This document shows positions 7,051 to 10,115 of a DNA stretch of 10,115 nucleotides, in pieces (the first letter of the stretch is position 1; each line of letters begins with the position of its first letter). The notes beneath the pieces were generated by a model, which saw only the letters and a list, made by a program, of their open reading frames with translations, was not told where the DNA came from and ran no database searches. The translations under genes and the position numbers were made by a program. The DNA is from Pseudomonas sp. (GTDB taxonomy: Bacteria; Pseudomonadota; Gammaproteobacteria; Pseudomonadales; Pseudomonadaceae), in assembly GCA_030654635.1 (NCBI GenBank), contig JAURXE010000535.1:1-10115 (forward strand), in the 5' to 3' direction.

Positions 7051-8166
7051 ATGGGGTCTTATCTTACGGTTTTGCGGTCGTCTCATGCCTTTGGTGGTCA
7101 ACTAAAGGTGGCGGGTGTGGGGAGTGCTTTAGCGCTTGCGGCGCTGCTGTTGGCGGGCAATGCTTATTCCCAAGTCAGTGCTGAACCTTCAGCGACGGCG
7201 CAGGTTGCGGGTGGCGCAGCGGCGACATCAGGTGCGGACAGCGAGCAGCAGCTCGAGGCCAATATTCGCGAGCTTGACGCCATTGTCCTCGAAAAGAAAA
7301 ACCTTGAAAGCCTGCTGCGCACTGAAAACAGCGCCTATGAGGCGGCCAGCTTGCAAGCGGCCAGTTCGAAAAAAATGATTCGCGCCGAGGTCGAAGAGTT
7401 TTTGGCGCAAAGCGCCAGCCAGGACCGTTTAAACGCCATGCTGGGCGACTTCAAGAGCGAAGCTGAGGCCGAGAACGCGGCACGCTTGCGGGTTGCCAGT
7501 GCGCAAAAGAAGTTCAACGACCAACAATTGAAGTTTGTGCTGGCTGATCGGGCCGTCGCGCAACTTAAAACCCGTTTGGCTGCCGAGGAGCGCGAGCGCG
7601 ACATGCAGCGGGTCAGGACGATTGCTCAGCGGCTGGACAAGACCATCGATTTCAGCGAGTCGGTCAGTTTTCATTGTTCGCCCAGCAAGAGCTTGGCGAT
7701 CTGCCTGAACGAATACGATCGTGGTGCAAATTTACGCCAGTGGGTGTTGAGCAATTATCAGCGTGTACTGGCTGAGGAGTTGCGCGGTCAGGTGGCCACT
7801 GTCAACTTGAGCTCGGACTGGTTTAGCTATCGCAGCAAGAGCAGTTTCACTCGTGCCAGCATGGATCTAGATGGCAGCGTGGCGGCCACGATCAGCTTCG
7901 AAGCCAGTATTGAGGCGAAGAAGATGATGGCCTGTGCGCTGCTTGGGGTTGCTGAAGAGCTGTGTAACAGCCGCCCTTATGCGTTGAGCATTCGCAGTAA
8001 CAAGTTTAATGATCGGGTGCTGATTAACGACCAATTGCAGGGCGCGACCCCCATGTCGCTGATGCTTGATAAAGGTCAGTACCGGGTACAGGTGGTTTCC
8101 GATGGCATCACCAAGACCCGTACGGTGAATCTTGAGGCCGACAAGCTGATCAACTTCAAGTTCTAG
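7051..8166 (+). CDS. Exported coiled-coil protein with C-terminal PEGA-like domain, function unknown
   Basis: I do not recognise a characterised homologue. The 371-residue protein starts with a Sec-type signal peptide: hydrophobic 20-36 ([17 protein letters not shown]), likely cut near AYS-Q (40/41). No lipobox cysteine is present, so a soluble periplasmic protein is expected. An Ala/Gly/Ser-rich linker (42-62) leads to a long charged coiled coil (about 64-196). A compact middle region (about 200-306) holds the only four cysteines (C209, C218, C295, C305), which could form two disulfides. The end (about 313-371) resembles a PEGA domain: [12 protein letters not shown] (323-334), then a [14 protein letters not shown] strand pair (339-352). 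From memory the layout resembles the N-terminal half of some gammaproteobacterial exported proteins that also carry a formylglycine-generating-enzyme domain, which is absent here. ATG 7051 has GGGAG seven bases upstream; GTG 6973 falls inside a hairpin and would bury the signal peptide. The gene lies between mreD and maf, with its own promoter-like boxes and terminator. Confidence 0.9.
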   Translation: MGSYLTVLRSSHAFGGQLKVAGVGSALALAALLLAGNAYSQVSAEPSATAQVAGGAAATSGADSEQQLEANIRELDAIVLEKKNLESLLRTENSAYEAASLQAASSKKMIRAEVEEFLAQSASQDRLNAMLGDFKSEAEAENAARLRVASAQKKFNDQQLKFVLADRAVAQLKTRLAAEERERDMQRVRTIAQRLDKTIDFSESVSFHCSPSKSLAICLNEYDRGANLRQWVLSNYQRVLAEELRGQVATVNLSSDWFSYRSKSSFTRASMDLDGSVAATISFEASIEAKKMMACALLGVAEELCNSRPYALSIRSNKFNDRVLINDQLQGATPMSLMLDKGQYRVQVVSDGITKTRTVNLEADKLINFKF

Positions 8167-8173
8167 CCGGGGC

Positions 8174-8194
8174 TGGCCGCTCGCTGAGTGGCCA
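8174..8194 (+). other. Imperfect hairpin after the PEGA-like gene
   Basis: TGGCCGCTC (8174-8182) pairs with GAGTGGCCA (8186-8194) through nine pairs, one of them G-U, around a GCT loop. It starts seven bases after the stop codon. No T tract follows, so it may stabilise the mRNA end ahead of the true terminator at 8213. Confidence 0.5.
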
Positions 8195-8212
8195 ACCATC
8201 TCGACACTACCG

Positions 8213-8234
8213 CGCCGCTTTTTGCGGCGTTTTT
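8213..8234 (+). terminator. Strong rho-independent terminator between the PEGA-like gene and maf
   Basis: CGCCGC (8213-8218) and GCGGCG (8224-8229) form a six-base GC-only stem with a TTTTT loop, followed at once by TTTTTATCTT. This should end transcripts of mreBCD and the PEGA-like gene. Only 32 bases remain before the maf ATG, and I find no convincing promoter in them. Confidence 0.88.
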
Positions 8235-8266
8235 ATCTTCGCAGCGTTAAGTGGCAAGGGTCGTTC

Positions 8267-8887
8267 ATGGCTACATTGTTTCTCGCCTCAGGCTCGCCGC
8301 GGCGACGTGAATTACTCAACCAGATGGGTGTGCCATTTATCCCGTTGGTTGCCGATATTGATGAAATGCCTTGGCCGGCTGAGTCGCCAGAGCGCTACGT
8401 CGAGCGTTTAGCCCGGAGCAAGGCGCAAGCCGGCTTGGCGACCTTGTCTGATCCGCGCGATGCGGTGGTGCTGGGCGCCGACACCAGCGTGGTGTTGGAC
8501 GGCCAAATTCTCGGTAAACCGCGCGACCGTGCCGACGCGCAGGCCATGCTGGCGGCGCTCTCGGGCCGTACCCATCAAGTGCTCACCGCGGTAGCGTTGG
8601 CCACCTCGCAGCGCTGTGAAATACGTCTGGTGAGCAGCCAAGTCAGCTTTCGCTCCATCAGCAGTGCTGAGATTGAGGCCTATTGGGCCAGCGGCGAGCC
8701 ACAGGATAAAGCCGCTGGTTATGCCATTCAGGGGCTGGCCGGGATCTTTGTCAGTCACCTTGAAGGCAGTTTTTCGGCGGTAGTTGGCTTGCCAGTGTGC
8801 GAGACTGCGGCATTGCTCGCCGATTTCGGCATCCCTTGTTGGCAGCGCCTGGATACATCTTCTATGAGTGAAGCAGCGCATGAGTGA
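8267..8887 (+). CDS. maf: Maf-like nucleoside triphosphate pyrophosphatase (dTTP/UTP type, YhdE-like)
   Basis: Maf proteins hydrolyse nucleoside triphosphates, including modified ones, to the monophosphate and pyrophosphate in the cytoplasm. The 206 residues begin [17 protein letters not shown] with the Maf motif SGSPRR (8-13). The catalytic aspartate is D72 in [13 protein letters not shown], the conserved lysine is K84 in ILGKP, and [13 protein letters not shown] (147-159) is the substrate loop. The glutamine in AIQG (Q155) and the location beside mreD/rng suggest the YhdE (dTTP/UTP) branch rather than YceF. ATG 8267 is chosen because AAGGG sits six bases upstream; an upstream in-frame extension to 8222 would run back into the terminator. 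The family usually ends near FGIPCWQ (187-193); the last 13 residues are an extra tail. It overlaps rng by eight bases, so the two are probably co-transcribed and coupled. Confidence 0.95.
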   Translation: MATLFLASGSPRRRELLNQMGVPFIPLVADIDEMPWPAESPERYVERLARSKAQAGLATLSDPRDAVVLGADTSVVLDGQILGKPRDRADAQAMLAALSGRTHQVLTAVALATSQRCEIRLVSSQVSFRSISSAEIEAYWASGEPQDKAAGYAIQGLAGIFVSHLEGSFSAVVGLPVCETAALLADFGIPCWQRLDTSSMSEAAHE

Positions 8888-8889
8888 AG
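8864..8889 (+). repeat. Direct repeat ATGAGTGAAG across the maf/rng junction
   Basis: ATGAGTGAAG occurs at 8864-8873 and 8880-8889. The second copy is the rng start (MSEE). The first is in the maf frame and encodes MSEA in the extra Maf tail. This looks like a small duplication of the rng start that lengthened maf and created the overlap. Confidence 0.8.
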
Positions 8890-10115
8890 AGATTCTGATC
8901 AATATCACGCCGATGGAATCGCGCGTGGCGGTGGTGGAGAACGGTGTACTGCAGGAAGTGCATGTGGAGCGCACCCAGCGCCGCGGCATCGTCGGCAATA
9001 TCTACAAAGGCAAGGTGGTGCGGGTGCTGCCCGGCATGCAAGCGGCCTTTGTCGATATTGGTCTGGAGCGCGCCGGTTTTATTCATGTTGGCGAAATCGC
9101 CAGTCGGGAAGGCAACACTGCGGTCAACGAAACCATCAGCGCCTTGGTCCATGAGGGTCAGAGTCTGGTGGTACAGGTCACCAAAGACCCGATTGGGACC
9201 AAGGGCGCACGCCTGACCACCCAGTTGTCGATCCCGTCGCGCTATCTGGTGTACATGCCGCGCACCAGTCACGTCGGCATTTCCCTGAAGATTGAAGACG
9301 AAGCCGAGCGCGATCGACTCAAGCAGGTGGTCGCCGAGTGCATCGCCGCCGAAGGGATTGCCGAGGTCGGTGGCTTTATTCTGCGTACCGCCGCCGAAGG
9401 CGCTGGCGCCGATGAAATCCTCATGGATATTCGTTATGTGCGCAGGTTGTGGGAGCAGATCCGCGGGCAGATGCAAACCGCCTCGAGCCCCAGTGTGATT
9501 TATCAAGACTTGAGCCTGGCCTTTCGCACCCTGCGCGATCTGGTCAGCCCAAGGATCGAGAAGGTGCGCATCGACTCGCGCGAGACCTTCCAGAAGATTG
9601 TGCAGTTCGTCGATGAGCTGATGCCCGAGATTGCCGGGCGCCTAGAGCATTACCCTGGCGAGCGGCCGATCTTCGATCTGTATGGCGTCGAGGATGAGGT
9701 GCAAAAGGCTCTGGAACGTAAGGTGCCGCTTAAATCCGGCGGTTATCTGATTATCGATCCCGCCGAGGCGATGAGCACCATCGATGTGAATACCGGCGCC
9801 TTTGTTGGCCATCGCAACCTCGAAGAAACCATCTTCAAGACCAATCTCGAAGCCGCCATCACCATTGCCCGGCAGCTGCGCCTGCGCAATCTGGGCGGCA
9901 TCATCATCATCGACTTCATCGACATGGAAGACGAAGAGCACCAGCGCCAAGTGTTGCGCACCCTGGAGAAGCAGCTCGAACGCGATCACGCCAAGACCAA
10001 TATGCTTGGCATTACCGAGCTGGGCCTGGTGCAGATGACCCGCAAACGCACCCGTGAGAGCCTCGAGCAGGTGCTCTGCGAGCCCTGCAGCAGTTGTCAG
10101 GGACGCGGCAAGCTG
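8880..10115 (+). CDS. rng: Ribonuclease G, 3' partial
   Basis: RNase G is a single-strand-specific endoribonuclease of the RNase E/G family. It matures the 5' end of 16S rRNA and contributes to mRNA decay. The frame is open from ATG 8880 to the window edge (412 codons, about 75 to 85 percent of the usual length). An S1-like domain lies near residues 39-128 ([23 protein letters not shown] is its start). The catalytic aspartates are D302 in [11 protein letters not shown] and D345 in [11 protein letters not shown], matching D303 and D346 of E. coli RNase E. The zinc-link cysteines C403 and C406 appear in [11 protein letters not shown] at the edge. The C-terminus is missing but nothing seen suggests the long disordered tail of RNase E. 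The start overlaps the maf stop by eight bases. Placement after maf matches the E. coli yhdE-rng order. Confidence 0.97.
   Translation, partial: MSEEILINITPMESRVAVVENGVLQEVHVERTQRRGIVGNIYKGKVVRVLPGMQAAFVDIGLERAGFIHVGEIASREGNTAVNETISALVHEGQSLVVQVTKDPIGTKGARLTTQLSIPSRYLVYMPRTSHVGISLKIEDEAERDRLKQVVAECIAAEGIAEVGGFILRTAAEGAGADEILMDIRYVRRLWEQIRGQMQTASSPSVIYQDLSLAFRTLRDLVSPRIEKVRIDSRETFQKIVQFVDELMPEIAGRLEHYPGERPIFDLYGVEDEVQKALERKVPLKSGGYLIIDPAEAMSTIDVNTGAFVGHRNLEETIFKTNLEAAITIARQLRLRNLGGIIIIDFIDMEDEEHQRQVLRTLEKQLERDHAKTNMLGITELGLVQMTRKRTRESLEQVLCEPCSSCQGRGKL

Noticed and set aside
8222-8266. Upstream in-frame start for maf within the terminator
   Set aside because: The extra residues are not part of the Maf family N-terminus, and ATG 8267 has a well-spaced AAGGG.

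Overview
The window looks like chromosome of a gammaproteobacterium, most likely Pseudomonas or a close relative. The gatB-gatA-gatC / mreB-mreC-mreD / maf / rng order is the one I know from Pseudomonas, and the GatA, MreB, MreC and RNase G translations read like Pseudomonas orthologues. This is judged from recalled family sequences; no database search was run.

Left part (1-890): the 3' end of a glyoxalase I gene (gloA, + strand, cut by the window edge) converges on a small minus-strand lipoprotein gene with an RlpA-like double-psi beta-barrel. Next (890-4091, minus strand) is a tight gatC-gatA-gatB operon for the tRNA-dependent amidotransferase. It ends at a strong intrinsic terminator lying directly against the ribosome binding site of the RlpA-like gene. 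A 237-base divergent region (4092-4328) separates gatC from mreB. It holds a terminator-like hairpin facing gatC, a plausible sigma70 promoter for mreB and a 13-base direct repeat just before mreB.

Right part (4329-10115, + strand): mreB, mreC and mreD encode the cell-elongation (rod-shape) proteins. They are followed by an unrecognised 371-residue exported protein with a long coiled coil, a four-cysteine middle region and a C-terminal PEGA-like domain. Then come maf (nucleotide pyrophosphatase) and rng (RNase G, cut by the right edge). In the Pseudomonas and E. coli layouts I know, mreD is followed directly by maf/yhdE and rng, so the PEGA-like gene is the unusual element. It has a weak hairpin and promoter-like boxes in front and a strong intrinsic terminator behind, so it looks like a self-contained transcription unit sitting between mreD and maf.

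The second unusual point is the start of mreC. The reading frame has no ATG, GTG or TTG where the family N-terminus should begin, yet an excellent Shine-Dalgarno sits six bases before an ATC codon. Together the genes cover translation fidelity (GatCAB), methylglyoxal detoxification (GloA), wall elongation and shape (MreBCD, perhaps the RlpA-like and PEGA-like proteins), nucleotide housekeeping (Maf) and RNA processing (RNase G).
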